Of a DNA stretch of 64,000 bases, positions 8,878-17,610 are shown in pieces (the stretch's first letter is position 1; each line of letters begins with the position of its first letter). Made by a program: the position numbers and the translations under genes. Location of the stretch: contig NZ_AMRG01000011.1 of assembly GCF_000299895.1 (NCBI RefSeq), positions 62,001 to 126,000 of the forward strand. Direction: 5' to 3'. This DNA is from Idiomarina xiamenensis 10-D-4 (GTDB lineage: Bacteria > Pseudomonadota > Gammaproteobacteria > Enterobacterales > Alteromonadaceae). The notes under the pieces were generated by a model. That model was not told the DNA's origin and did not search any database. It was given only the letters and a program-made list of their open reading frames with translations.

Positions 8878-9849
8878 TTAATTACGCAATAATTGAACAA
8901 TGAGTTCAGCCAACCTAGGGCCTTGCTGCATATGCACATGATGGCCTCCCGGCCAACACTGTTGCAGACATTGAGACGCTGGCAATGGCCAGCGCTGTTG
9001 CGCAACCTGCAGCTCCTGAAAGCCTTGCTCGCCTCGAATGACGTGCATTGGACAAGCGATATGGCGCATTAATGAGGTCACTTGGTCAGCAACAAAACGA
9101 TAAGGTGACGTGGTTCTAACGGCACGATCGGTACGCCAAACAAAGCGCTGAGCATTGTCATCGACCGCTTGCAGTGCGCGATCCACGAGCAATGCTACAT
9201 AACACTCCTCAAAATCCGCCACCGCCGCTCGTGCGCTCAGCGCTTGCGACCGCGACAATGGTCGTGGCGGCGACTGTTGCGCTGGCGTTGCTTGCAAACC
9301 GGCTTTTTGCTCCCAATTAAAGCGACTCTGCATACCCTTTTGTAGTTGCCTGACGGTATCGTCAGCCTCGGCAGCCAGCAAGCCATAAGCCTCTACACTG
9401 ACTAATTGCTGTATGCTAGCGTTACCGGTTTCGGCTTGTTGCAAACCGTCCAGACTGGCTAACATAGTGGCGACATAGCCACCCATAGAGTGCCCTAACA
9501 GGAGCGGCAAGGGCGACTGTGCCGCAATCCCTAATTGCTGTAATACCGACCAGCTATCGTAAACATAATCGACAAAGTGATAATGCACACCGCGGGGGCG
9601 TTTGTCGCTATGCCCATGTCCGGCAAAATCGAGTGCTAGCAGCGATACTTCAGCCGGTAGCGCCGCAGCTAACGGTATAAAACTCGCGGCATTGTCTTGC
9701 CAACCATGCAACGCCAACACTTGCGGCACCTGCTCTTGCGGCCCCCACCGCAAGCCGCGTAAACAGCCCCACGGTAGTTGAAACGAAACAGGCTCAGCAT
9801 CTTGCTGAGCCTGTGCTAGTTGTTCGACCGATAATGTCGTCGCTGTCAT
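8878..9849 (-). CDS. Alpha/beta-fold hydrolase
   Basis: Predicted serine hydrolase of 323 residues from the ATG at 9849. An upstream in-frame extension would overlap slp and is rejected. The LALHGWQDNAASF oxyanion block (about 46-58), the DFAGHGHSD turn, the nucleophile elbow GHSMGG with Ser121 and a C-terminal GGHH histidine complete the catalytic set. Similar proteins are annotated only as hydrolases or esterases, so the substrate is unknown. It lies one base after the slp stop and is probably co-transcribed with it. Confidence 0.85.
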   Translation of the reverse strand: MTATTLSVEQLAQAQQDAEPVSFQLPWGCLRGLRWGPQEQVPQVLALHGWQDNAASFIPLAAALPAEVSLLALDFAGHGHSDKRPRGVHYHFVDYVYDSWSVLQQLGIAAQSPLPLLLGHSMGGYVATMLASLDGLQQAETGNASIQQLVSVEAYGLLAAEADDTVRQLQKGMQSRFNWEQKAGLQATPAQQSPPRPLSRSQALSARAAVADFEECYVALLVDRALQAVDDNAQRFVWRTDRAVRTTSPYRFVADQVTSLMRHIACPMHVIRGEQGFQELQVAQQRWPLPASQCLQQCWPGGHHVHMQQGPRLAELIVQLLRN

Positions 9850-9850
9850 C

Positions 9851-10420
9851 TTACTGCTTGTTGCCTGATGATTTCTGAGTGCGAGCCGGCACCACTCGCG
9901 TGCGCGGATAGTAATAATAAGGCGGTGCATAAAACTGATGGCGGAACCAGAGCGGTGAGTAATCCACCTCAACACGAGTCTCTTTAATTTCCTTCCACAA
10001 GTATTTGCCACTGACATCTATGACCGGATACAAATAACGGTATTCATCAATTTTGCCTTGTTGCGGCTCGGCAATAGTACCAATCACCGTAATTGAGCGA
10101 CCTTTTTTGTAAACCATAGGGTCGACAAAACCGTCAATTACGGCACGAAAACGACCATTACTTTGATCACTAGCTAGCGGCCGTCCCCACGACTGCAAGT
10201 CAAAATTAACCACTTCAATAACAGTACCTTGCTCGCTGTTATTGACCGCCGCAATGACGCCACCCCAGCGCGCTCGCTGACCGACCGTTTGCTGCGGATT
10301 TTCTAAAGCCTGGGTGTAACTGACCAGCGTTTCGCCGTCGTTAGCTTTAATCGGATCGGGGATTGACGAGCAACCACTAAGTACCAACAATGCCGCTATT
10401 GACCATAAAACTTTCATCAT
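9851..10420 (-). CDS. Slp/YeaY-family outer membrane lipoprotein
   Basis: A 189-residue lipoprotein of the Slp family (starvation-inducible lipoprotein). The signal peptide ends in a lipobox LSGC with Cys17. The mature part holds the conserved QTVGQRARWGG and QSWGRPLASDQSNGRF segments. A GAGGAGT ribosome-binding site precedes two adjacent ATG codons. E. coli has its paralogue yeaY at the same place, between tsaB and fadD. The role in the envelope is not established. The C-terminus is rich in Tyr and Pro (YYYYPRTR). Confidence 0.9.
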   Translation of the reverse strand: MMKVLWSIAALLVLSGCSSIPDPIKANDGETLVSYTQALENPQQTVGQRARWGGVIAAVNNSEQGTVIEVVNFDLQSWGRPLASDQSNGRFRAVIDGFVDPMVYKKGRSITVIGTIAEPQQGKIDEYRYLYPVIDVSGKYLWKEIKETRVEVDYSPLWFRHQFYAPPYYYYPRTRVVPARTQKSSGNKQ

Positions 10421-10441
10421 TAACTCCTCACGGCTAGCATC

Positions 10442-10723
10442 TTAAGCATAAACATCCACGCCGAACATGGCGCCGACTTGCTCACGACGCTCTGCCGTTG
10501 CCACCGCCTGATAAGTTGCTAAAGCCTGACGTGCGGTACCCGCCGGCTGATCATAACTAATTTGCAAACGTTGCCAGCGTTGTGCCTGCTGCGCCGCTTG
10601 CGTCACCGACGGCAAGCTGGGCTTAGCCTCAGCACGGACATCGCGATCGACAGTTGACGCGGCATTCTGCCGCTGCTGTTGTGAGTTAGCGCTTGCACGC
10701 CAACCTAACCCGTTAATTTGCAA
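10442..10723 (-). CDS. Small conserved-looking protein of unknown function
   Basis: A 93-residue soluble protein with no recognised domain. The N-terminal half is polar, Gln/Ala-rich and probably disordered. The C-terminal half (about 63-93) looks ordered: ARQALATYQAVATAERREQV, then MFGVDVYA. Small Alteromonadales proteins with this kind of tail exist, but I cannot name a family. It sits about 90 bases after tsaB and 20 before slp, in the same direction, so co-transcription is likely. There is no signal peptide or membrane segment. Confidence 0.7.
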   Translation of the reverse strand: MQINGLGWRASANSQQQRQNAASTVDRDVRAEAKPSLPSVTQAAQQAQRWQRLQISYDQPAGTARQALATYQAVATAERREQVGAMFGVDVYA

Positions 10724-10816
10724 AATTTAGTACACTTATGGCGTTTGACCTTGATTTATTATGGCGAGTTCCAGCCGGCTTAGCAATGTTCTGCCACGCT
10801 AAACTTGCGCTACCGT

Positions 10817-11497
10817 TTAGCCCCGCCCCGGTAACTTCTTCCACGTCACTTCGTTACGTACGTATAAAGGCTCCAAATGGATGGCTTCAACACTGTGCCG
10901 CGGCCAGCTTAATTGTGCATATTGCAACATATCCAATGCTCGTGGTAAGCGTATCTCAGTCTGTTGCGTAACTCGCTGTGGGTCCAGTTGCGCTGCGTAA
11001 ACTGGCCACGCACTGCCGACCGCCACGCTATCGGCACTGACATCGGCGAGCGCCGTTGGCGCACACACACAAGGCGCCAGCGTCTCGATTAATTGCCCAG
11101 CCGCGTCACTCTGAAAACGGGCGAGATAGATTTCACTCATGCGCGCGTCAATTGCCGCGATGATGTCACTATTAGGGTACGACTGCGCGGCACGATAGGC
11201 CATTGCTGTTAAGGTAGGTACCGCTAATACCGGTACGCCCACACTAAAAGCCAACCCCTGAGCAATCGCTATACCAATACGTACACCGGTAAAGCTGCCA
11301 GGTCCAGCGCCCACCACCACACCATCAATGTCGCGCAAGCTCAGTTGCGCCTCGGCTAAACACTGGTCAACCAAACCCAGCAGGCGCTGCGAATGCTCAC
11401 GCGGAGCTTCTTGTTGGTCATGCCAGTATTGCTGACCGTTAGTCAAGGCTACCGAACAGTTTTCGGTAGCCGTATCAATTGCCAATAAAATTGTCAT
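10817..11497 (-). CDS. tsaB: tRNA threonylcarbamoyladenosine biosynthesis protein TsaB
   Basis: Non-catalytic partner of TsaD in the TsaBDE complex that makes t6A37 on ANN-decoding tRNAs. It has 226 residues from the ATG at 11497 (E. coli 231). The ASKHA-fold N-terminus LLAIDTATENCSVAL and the GAGPGSFTGVRIG motif are diagnostic, with a ILAAIDAR-like strand (IIAAIDARMSEIYLA) further on. The ATG overlaps the yoaA stop as ATGA, indicating translational coupling, as in E. coli where yoaA and tsaB are adjacent. An upstream extension of 41 residues lies within yoaA and is rejected. Confidence 0.95.
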   Translation of the reverse strand: MTILLAIDTATENCSVALTNGQQYWHDQQEAPREHSQRLLGLVDQCLAEAQLSLRDIDGVVVGAGPGSFTGVRIGIAIAQGLAFSVGVPVLAVPTLTAMAYRAAQSYPNSDIIAAIDARMSEIYLARFQSDAAGQLIETLAPCVCAPTALADVSADSVAVGSAWPVYAAQLDPQRVTQQTEIRLPRALDMLQYAQLSWPRHSVEAIHLEPLYVRNEVTWKKLPGRG

Positions 11498-13428
11498 GTT
11501 GTCTGTCGAGATTGGGTTAAAAATTGACACGCAGTAGCCAGTGAACGAGTACGCTGCATGGCTGGTAAACTGCGTAAAAAGATCTGTCCATATTGTCGCG
11601 TAACGATGCGGTTGTCGCAAACAATCAAGACGCCGCTATCGTCGGCGTCACGGATCAAACGTCCGGCTCCCTGTTTTAACGCGATCACCGCTTGCGGTAA
11701 CTGAATCATCGAAAAGGCGTCGATACCACGACGTTTGGCATCTTCGATGCGCGCTTGTAATAACGGATCGTCGGGCGCGGCAAAAGGCAACTTGTCGATG
11801 ATCACACAGCGCAATGCATCGCCACGTACATCAACGCCTTCCCAAAACGACGAGGTGCCCAACAAAATGCCATTACCTGCAGCACTAAATTGCGCCAGCA
11901 GATCGCGTTTTCCGCTAGTACCTTGTACAAATAATGGACGCGTACTGTGTTCGCTTAGTGCCGTTGCCATGCGTTGTAACATGCGATGACTGGTAAACAG
12001 CACAAAGGTACCACCGTCATTATCGCGCGTTGCCGTTAAAATCACCTCCAATAAGGCGCTTTCCATCTCACGCTCATGCGGTTGTGGCAGCTGGCGCGGC
12101 AAGCAAAACATGGCTTGCTCGGCAAAATTGAATGGGCTCGCCAACTGCAATGTCTGAGCGGGCTTTAAGCCTAAACGATCGACATAATGACTAAAGTCGT
12201 CAGCAATAGCTAAGGTCGCGGAGGTAAACACCCAGCTCATCTCACTCTCTTGCAAGTAACGGCCAAAGCGCTCAGCAACGCTAAGTGGCGTCTGATGCAA
12301 AATGACATGCCGAGCGGTGGTTTCAAACCAAAAGCTATAGCCGTTGCGCTCGGTATCTTGTAACTGCTGCCACTTATGCATGAAACTGACACAGCGCTCG
12401 TACAAGTTATCCAGCGTCTCGTTCCGACCTAGTGCTGTTTTCATCACCGTCATCAACAATTCTAGGTTTTCTTGCAAGCGCTGCCCAGCCGCGGTAATGC
12501 TCGGCTGTTTGACCCATTCTCGCCAGTTGCCCCGCATAGCATCATGGGGGAACGCCAAGCGCCAGTCTTTCACGCTGCTGATGAGCTTTTCGCTAATACG
12601 GCTGAGTTGTGCAAGATCTTTTAATTCGGTCATGTATAGCAAGCGCAAATCTTCTGCCATATCGCTCAGCTGTCGTGTCGACAACGCCTCACCAAAATAA
12701 TCACTGGCGATATCGGGTAGCTGGTGTGCTTCGTCAAAAATGACAGCGTCAGCGGCTGGGATCAGCTCACCAAAACCAACGTCTTTTAATGCCAAGTCAG
12801 CGAAAAACAAGTGGTGGTTGACAACCACCAAGTCGGCTTCCATGGCTTGCCGACGAGCTTTCACCAAATAGCAATCTTCATAAAACGGGCATTCACGACC
12901 CAAGCAGTTATCTTGGGTGCTGGTCACTTGTGGCATGATACTCGCGTCTTCCGCCAACAAATTAAGCTCACCCACATCGCCGCTGCGGGTACGTTGCGCC
13001 CATTGCTTGATGGTTAATAGCTGTTGCTGCACGGCTTTTGACCATTGCCCGCTTTCCGCAGTGGCTTGCTGCAAACGCTGAATGCAAAGGTAGTTAGCAC
13101 GCCCTTTTAGTAAGGCGACTTGTTTATTCGGTGCCAGGCTATCGCGCAAACGCGGTAAGTCACGGTAGAACAACTGCTCTTGCAGATTTTTGGTACCGGT
13201 CGAAATGATTGCTTTTTTGGGATGCAGCAACACCGGTGCCAGATAGGCAAAGGTTTTGCCGGTGCCGGTCTCGGCTTCGACCACCAGTTGCCCGTGCTGC
13301 TGCAGCGCAGCGGCGACCGCAGTGGCCATTTGCTGCTGAGCTAAACGCGGCTTGAAGCCATCGATGGATTGTTGCAACGCGCCCGCTTCGGCAAATACAG
13401 CAGCGACACGTTCGGCTAAGCGCGACAT
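11494..13428 (-). CDS. yoaA: DinG-family ATP-dependent DNA helicase YoaA
   Basis: XPD/DinG-like superfamily 2 helicase of 644 residues (E. coli YoaA 636). It has Walker A AETGTGKTFAYL (about 52-63), the iron-sulphur cysteines (Cys in RANYLC and in DNCLGRECPFYEDC), the DEAH box in IFDEAHQLPD and a C-terminal motif VI QGAGRLIRD. In E. coli YoaA works with the polymerase III chi subunit in repairing stalled forks. The start at 13428 (MSRLAERVAAVF) fits the family; an earlier in-frame codon is not needed. No LexA-like box was seen upstream. Confidence 0.93.
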   Translation of the reverse strand: MSRLAERVAAVFAEAGALQQSIDGFKPRLAQQQMATAVAAALQQHGQLVVEAETGTGKTFAYLAPVLLHPKKAIISTGTKNLQEQLFYRDLPRLRDSLAPNKQVALLKGRANYLCIQRLQQATAESGQWSKAVQQQLLTIKQWAQRTRSGDVGELNLLAEDASIMPQVTSTQDNCLGRECPFYEDCYLVKARRQAMEADLVVVNHHLFFADLALKDVGFGELIPAADAVIFDEAHQLPDIASDYFGEALSTRQLSDMAEDLRLLYMTELKDLAQLSRISEKLISSVKDWRLAFPHDAMRGNWREWVKQPSITAAGQRLQENLELLMTVMKTALGRNETLDNLYERCVSFMHKWQQLQDTERNGYSFWFETTARHVILHQTPLSVAERFGRYLQESEMSWVFTSATLAIADDFSHYVDRLGLKPAQTLQLASPFNFAEQAMFCLPRQLPQPHEREMESALLEVILTATRDNDGGTFVLFTSHRMLQRMATALSEHSTRPLFVQGTSGKRDLLAQFSAAGNGILLGTSSFWEGVDVRGDALRCVIIDKLPFAAPDDPLLQARIEDAKRRGIDAFSMIQLPQAVIALKQGAGRLIRDADDSGVLIVCDNRIVTRQYGQIFLRSLPAMQRTRSLATACQFLTQSRQTT

Positions 13429-13620
13429 GAAAACCCAATTGAAAATAACGGTGAGTATTGGCCGATAGTATCGCACAGCCAGGCGCTGCTGATAAGTCGT
13501 TTAACCTCGTAGTGCCATCGTTGTTAGCTGCAAATTTAAGTTCATGAGCTATAGCAACAATCATTAAGGATTGCGCCGCCACCGTCTTACACGGCGAGAG
13601 CGCTTGATAGCTTTACATGC

Positions 13621-13896
13621 TTACACAAAGGTGTCGATGTGATTGCCCTTAGTTGGCTCTAATTCGTTATCGGTCGTTTCTGGCTGTGGGATCTGCGACT
13701 CTGGGCTCGCCTGCTGCTCGGCTTGGCCATCGTTGCCATCGCCAGCGGCACCGTAACCGCCACCATCGAGCTGTTGCTCGTCAAGTTTAGCTAAGCGCTC
13801 AGCGGGGCTAATTTGATGAATACGCAGCGTGTCACGCGTCACGGTTCGCTGCGTGTCGCGCGGTACCAGGGGTAATATTGCGTCTAAGCTTGGCAT
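13621..13896 (-). CDS. Small acidic protein of unknown function
   Basis: A 91-residue ORF with no recognised domain. The N-terminus (MPSLDAILPLVPRDTQRTVT, then RDTLRIHQISPAERL) looks conserved-like and basic. The middle is low-complexity (GGGYGAAGDGNDGQ) and Glu/Gln/Pro-rich, and the chain ends GNHIDTFV. It has no signal peptide or membrane helix. It stands alone between yoaA and the his leader, transcribed away from his. A genuine gene is likely, given length and composition, but this is not certain. Confidence 0.55.
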   Translation of the reverse strand: MPSLDAILPLVPRDTQRTVTRDTLRIHQISPAERLAKLDEQQLDGGGYGAAGDGNDGQAEQQASPESQIPQPETTDNELEPTKGNHIDTFV

Positions 13897-14053
13897 GGCT
13901 TGTCACCCTTGCTGGTTAACCAGCACTCACTTCATCGGTTTAAACTGCCTACCTCGCGCTGTTATCCGGCGCCGGCTCGATCACGGCAGTTGACTAGACA
14001 ACTTTTTTACTCAGTATAGCCTGATATCGGCAATACGGCATAAAACCTAAGGG

Positions 14054-14081
14054 TTGCATTTATTTTTTTAATCGATACAAT
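14054..14081 (+). promoter_or_regulatory. Predicted sigma-70 promoter of the his operon
   Basis: -35 TTGCAT at 14054-14059 and -10 TACAAT at 14076-14081, with 16 bases between them. Transcription would begin near 14088, about 30 bases ahead of the hisL leader ATG and 190 ahead of hisG. Confidence 0.55.
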
Positions 14082-14119
14082 CTATACAACTTAATCAAAA
14101 CAACGATGAGAGCAACCCT

Positions 14120-14167
14120 ATGTACGTCCTTAATAACTGGCATCATCACCATCTATTATTAAGCTAG
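14120..14167 (+). CDS. hisL: his operon leader peptide
   Basis: A 15-codon reading frame, MYVLNNWHHHHLLLS, with four consecutive histidine codons at 14141-14152. It is followed by alternative RNA stems and a terminator ahead of hisG. This is the sensor of histidyl-tRNA charging in classical his attenuation: ribosome stalling at the His run changes leader folding. E. coli HisL has seven His codons, so four is a shorter sensor. A GAGAG sequence just upstream could serve as ribosome-binding site. Confidence 0.88.
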   Translation: MYVLNNWHHHHLLLS

Positions 14168-14263
14168 CCGCACATTTGTTGCGTTGAAGGCTAGCCACTG
14201 GTGCTTGCCTTCCTCAACTATACAACCCCTGGAAGGCCTACCTTTCGGGGGTTTTGTTTTTTT
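14163..14263 (+). promoter_or_regulatory. his attenuator: alternative stems and intrinsic terminator
   Basis: Pairings visible by eye are GCTAGCC (14163-14169) with GGCTAGC (14189-14195); GAAGGC (14186-14191) with GCCTTC (14207-14212); and GCCTTCC (14207-14213) with GGAAGGC (14231-14237). The terminator stem pairs AACCCC (14224-14229) with GGGGTT (14248-14253), plus inner GGAAGG against CCTTTC, followed by a T-rich tract to 14263. The stems are mutually exclusive, as attenuation needs. Which conformer goes with stalling cannot be settled without folding. Confidence 0.85.
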
Positions 14264-14275
14264 ACAGGAGTGACT

Positions 14276-15169
14276 ATGTCGGAACGATTAACGATTGCCA
14301 TCCAAAAGTCGGGGCGCTTAAGTAAAGAGTCCTTAGCCTTGTTGCAAGCTTGCGGCGTAAAATTCAGTATTCATCAGGCGCGCTTGCTGGCCCACAGCAC
14401 CAGTCACCCTATCGATCTTTTGCGCGTACGCGATGATGATATTCCTGGTTTGGTGATGGATGGCGTAGTGGACGTTGGCTTGGTCGGGGAAAACGTACTT
14501 GAGGAAGTGCGGTTAGAACGTGAAGCAACCTCACAACGTGCCGACTACATCGATCTGCGTGCCCTCGATTTTGGTCAATGCCGATTATCGTTAGCGCTGC
14601 CCAAAGAACAAAGCCAGTTATCGCTAGCGGATCTTGCCGGCAAGCGCATCGCTACCACTTATCCATTCTTGTTACAGCGCTTTTTAAAAACTCAACAAAT
14701 TGATGCCCAAGCGGTCATGCTGACCGGCTCGGTCGAGGTTGCTCCGCGCGCGGGTTTAGCTGACGCCATCTGTGATTTAGTTTCAACCGGAGCCACGTTA
14801 GAAGCCAATGGCTTAGTTGAAACGCAAGTCATCTTTCGCTCACGCGCCAAACTGATTCAACGAAAACAACCCTTGTCACCGGCAAGGCAGCAACTACTGC
14901 AACAGTTATTACCGCGTTTAGATGGTGTGCAGCAAGCCAAAGAAAGCAAATATATTATGCTGCACGCGCCCAAACAGCGCTTAGACGAGGTGGTAGCGTT
15001 ATTACCCGGCGCCGAAGCCCCCACCCTGTTGCCCTTGTCGGATCAGCAGCAACAAGTCGCGGTACACATGGTCAGCACCGAAACGCTGTTTTGGGAAACC
15101 ATGGAACAACTAAAAGCCATCGGTTGTAGCTCTATTTTAGTGCTACCCATTGAAAAGATGATGGGGTAA
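14276..15169 (+). CDS. hisG: ATP phosphoribosyltransferase, long form
   Basis: First, feedback-inhibited step of histidine synthesis: joins ATP and PRPP to phosphoribosyl-ATP. It has 297 residues, the long form with the C-terminal histidine-binding ACT-like domain, so no HisZ is needed. Blocks shared with E. coli HisG are MQKSGRLS-like [48 protein letters not shown] and the C-terminal [12 protein letters not shown]. The ATG at 14276 follows an ACAGGAG ribosome-binding site directly after the attenuator; a longer upstream frame would run through the terminator. The hisD start follows three bases after the stop. Confidence 0.97.
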   Translation: MSERLTIAIQKSGRLSKESLALLQACGVKFSIHQARLLAHSTSHPIDLLRVRDDDIPGLVMDGVVDVGLVGENVLEEVRLEREATSQRADYIDLRALDFGQCRLSLALPKEQSQLSLADLAGKRIATTYPFLLQRFLKTQQIDAQAVMLTGSVEVAPRAGLADAICDLVSTGATLEANGLVETQVIFRSRAKLIQRKQPLSPARQQLLQQLLPRLDGVQQAKESKYIMLHAPKQRLDEVVALLPGAEAPTLLPLSDQQQQVAVHMVSTETLFWETMEQLKAIGCSSILVLPIEKMMG

Positions 15170-15172
15170 ACG

Positions 15173-16480
15173 ATGCAAAGCATAATTTGGAACGACCTCA
15201 GTAACGAGCAACAACAGCAGCTACTGCAACGTCCCTTACAAAGTGTGTCGGCACAAACCCAGGCGCAGGTCGACGACATCATCGAGTTGGTGCGAAGCCA
15301 AGGCGACGCCGCATTAAAGGCGCTAACCGCGCGTTTTGACGGCTGCCAACTTGAACAGTTGCGCTATAGCGAAGCGGATATCGCCGCGCAAGCGGCAAAA
15401 CTGGATAGTGACAGTCGTGCGGCGATTGATTGCGCTTACCAAACCATTAGCCGCTTCCATCAGGCCCAGCAACCACAAGATATCAAGGTCGAAACCGTCA
15501 AGGGCGTAACCTGTGAGCTACGTTATCAAGCGCTAGAGTCCGTGGGCTTATACATTCCTGGCGGTAGTGCAGTGCTGCCTTCGACCGCCTTGATGCTGGG
15601 TATACCGGCGCAGTTAGCCAACTGCCGTCGTCGCGTTTTAGTCACTCCTCCCGCCGCCGACGGCAGCTTATCACCGGCCTTAATGTATGCCGCACAACGT
15701 TGCGGTATTAGTGAGGTGTATCGGGTTGGTGGTGCGCAAGCGATTGCCGCGCTGGCTTTTGGCAGCGAGAGTATCGCTCCGGTCGATAAAATTTTTGGTC
15801 CCGGTAACAGTTATGTCACGACCGCCAAACAGCGGGTCAGCCAGAGCGCACGAGGCTGTGCCATCGATATGCCTGCCGGCCCCTCAGAATTATTGGTGAT
15901 CGCCGACGCCAAAGCCAATCCAGCTTATGTTGCCGCCGATTTGCTGTCGCAAGCAGAGCACGGCGCCGATTCACAGGTTATTTTGCTCAGTGATAACGAT
16001 GCGCTGTTAACCGCAGTTAGTCGTCAGCTAAGCCAACAACTGCGCACTTTAGCGCGCGCGAGCATTGCTCAACAGGCCCTGACCCACAGTCGCTTTATTC
16101 GCGTCGACTCGATTGCCGAAGCGGTAGCCATTAGCGAGCGCTATGCGCCCGAGCACTTATCCTTGCAAGTCCGCGATGAGCAACGTTGGTTAGCTCAACT
16201 CAGTCGTGCTGGCAGTATTTTTGTTGGACCTTATACGCCCGAATCGGGTGGTGATTACGCAACCGGCACCAACCATGTATTGCCTACCGACGGTTTTGCC
16301 GCGAGCTATAGTAGCTTAGGTTTACTCGACTTTTATCGTCGTTACACAGTGCAGCGCGCCAGTCGCCAAGGCTTAGCCACTCTAGCCCCGGCTATCACCC
16401 GCTTAGCTGAACTAGAAAGTTTGGATGCACACGCACGCGCGGTCAGCATCCGTTTTGCTGCAGTGGAGGTGAACTCATGA
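15173..16480 (+). CDS. hisD: Histidinol dehydrogenase
   Basis: Last two steps of the pathway: NAD-dependent zinc enzyme oxidising histidinol to histidine. It has 435 residues (E. coli 434). Signature stretches are YIPGGSAVLPSTALMLGIPA, FGPGNSYVTTAKQ, IDMPAGPSELLVIAD, LLSQAEHGADSQ (zinc-site Gln and His) and the late PEHLSL and SGGDYATGTNHVLPT. It is co-transcribed with hisG and ends in an ATGA overlap with hisC. Confidence 0.97.
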   Translation: MQSIIWNDLSNEQQQQLLQRPLQSVSAQTQAQVDDIIELVRSQGDAALKALTARFDGCQLEQLRYSEADIAAQAAKLDSDSRAAIDCAYQTISRFHQAQQPQDIKVETVKGVTCELRYQALESVGLYIPGGSAVLPSTALMLGIPAQLANCRRRVLVTPPAADGSLSPALMYAAQRCGISEVYRVGGAQAIAALAFGSESIAPVDKIFGPGNSYVTTAKQRVSQSARGCAIDMPAGPSELLVIADAKANPAYVAADLLSQAEHGADSQVILLSDNDALLTAVSRQLSQQLRTLARASIAQQALTHSRFIRVDSIAEAVAISERYAPEHLSLQVRDEQRWLAQLSRAGSIFVGPYTPESGGDYATGTNHVLPTDGFAASYSSLGLLDFYRRYTVQRASRQGLATLAPAITRLAELESLDAHARAVSIRFAAVEVNS

Positions 16481-17610
16481 GTCTTGCTCAGCAATTGCAA
16501 CGCCAACATTTATCCAGTTTGGTCCCCTACGCTTCGGCGCGGCGCAATGCCAACAGCGACACGCCAGCATTATGGCTGAATGCCAATGAGTCGCCCTACA
16601 GCACGGATTATACGCTTGATTGCAGCGACTTGAACCGCTATCCGGCATTTCAGTCAGCGGCATTAAATCAGGCTTACGCCGCGTATGCAAAGGTTGCCGA
16701 GCAACAAGTATTGAGTTGCCGCGGCAGCGACGAAGCTATCGATTTACTGATCCGAGCGTTTTGCGAACCAAACCGTGACGCGGTGATGATCACAACACCA
16801 ACCTATGGCATGTATGCCATCTCTGCGGCGACGCAGGGTGCCGCCGTCATTGATGTGCCGTTATTGCTGAACGCCAGCCAAAGTAACGCAGCCGGACAAC
16901 TGGATGTCGACGCTATCTGTCAACGTTTACAAGACATCAATGCTGACCTAGCTGTTAAATTGGTTTTTCTGTGCAGCCCCAGCAACCCGTTAGCTAATGA
17001 CCTACAACCAGAGTCATTAAAACGTGTGCTAAATGCCGCTAGCGAGCACGCCTTGGTGGTGGTTGATGAAGCTTACATCGAGTTTAGTCAGCAACCCTCA
17101 ATTAGTAGTTGGTTAAATGATTATCCAAACTTAGTCGTGTTGCGCACGCTATCAAAAGCTTTTGGCTTGGCCGGCGCGCGCTGCGGTTTTGCCTTAGCCA
17201 ATAGCGACGTGATTCAAGTACTCCAAAAAGTACTGGCGCCCTACCCGTTACCAGAACTAACCCTGCAGGTCGCGCAACAAGCGCTAGAAGCCAGCGCTAT
17301 AGCGCACATGCAAGCGTCTGTGCAGCGCACCGCCGTTGAGCGTATGCGCTGGCAACAAGCGTTGGCACAACTGGCGGGAGTAGACCACGTTTATCCGAGC
17401 GTGACTAACTTTATCTTGCTTGCCGTCGATGATGCTAACGCGCTGGTTAACCACTGCCGCGCCGATGGCATTTTAATTCGTGACCAATCGGCGCAACCGG
17501 GATTAAACAATTGTGTCCGCATCAGCATCGGCAGTGCCGACCAGAATCAACGCTGCTTAACCAGCTTGCAGCGCTACTTTGCTGACCGTCATGCGGCTAT
17601 GGAGAAGTAA
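16477..17610 (+). CDS. hisC: Histidinol-phosphate aminotransferase
   Basis: PLP-dependent class I/II aminotransferase turning imidazole-acetol phosphate into histidinol phosphate. It has 377 residues, slightly longer than E. coli (356). It contains LNANESPYS, the [10 protein letters not shown] loop, [10 protein letters not shown] and the PLP lysine Lys227 in [16 protein letters not shown]. The ATG overlaps the hisD TGA (ATGA), and its own stop overlaps hisB (TAATG). An insertion of about 15 residues after the PTYGMY region ([14 protein letters not shown]) may account for the extra length. Confidence 0.96.
   Translation: MSLAQQLQRQHLSSLVPYASARRNANSDTPALWLNANESPYSTDYTLDCSDLNRYPAFQSAALNQAYAAYAKVAEQQVLSCRGSDEAIDLLIRAFCEPNRDAVMITTPTYGMYAISAATQGAAVIDVPLLLNASQSNAAGQLDVDAICQRLQDINADLAVKLVFLCSPSNPLANDLQPESLKRVLNAASEHALVVVDEAYIEFSQQPSISSWLNDYPNLVVLRTLSKAFGLAGARCGFALANSDVIQVLQKVLAPYPLPELTLQVAQQALEASAIAHMQASVQRTAVERMRWQQALAQLAGVDHVYPSVTNFILLAVDDANALVNHCRADGILIRDQSAQPGLNNCVRISIGSADQNQRCLTSLQRYFADRHAAMEK

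Noticed and set aside
9850-10017. N-terminal extension of the alpha/beta hydrolase
   Set aside because: It lies within slp in another frame, is Arg-rich and unlike hydrolases; the ATG at 9849 begins right after the slp stop.
10738-10971. 77-residue plus-strand frame in front of tsaB
   Set aside because: Mostly antisense to tsaB, no ribosome-binding site, no family features.
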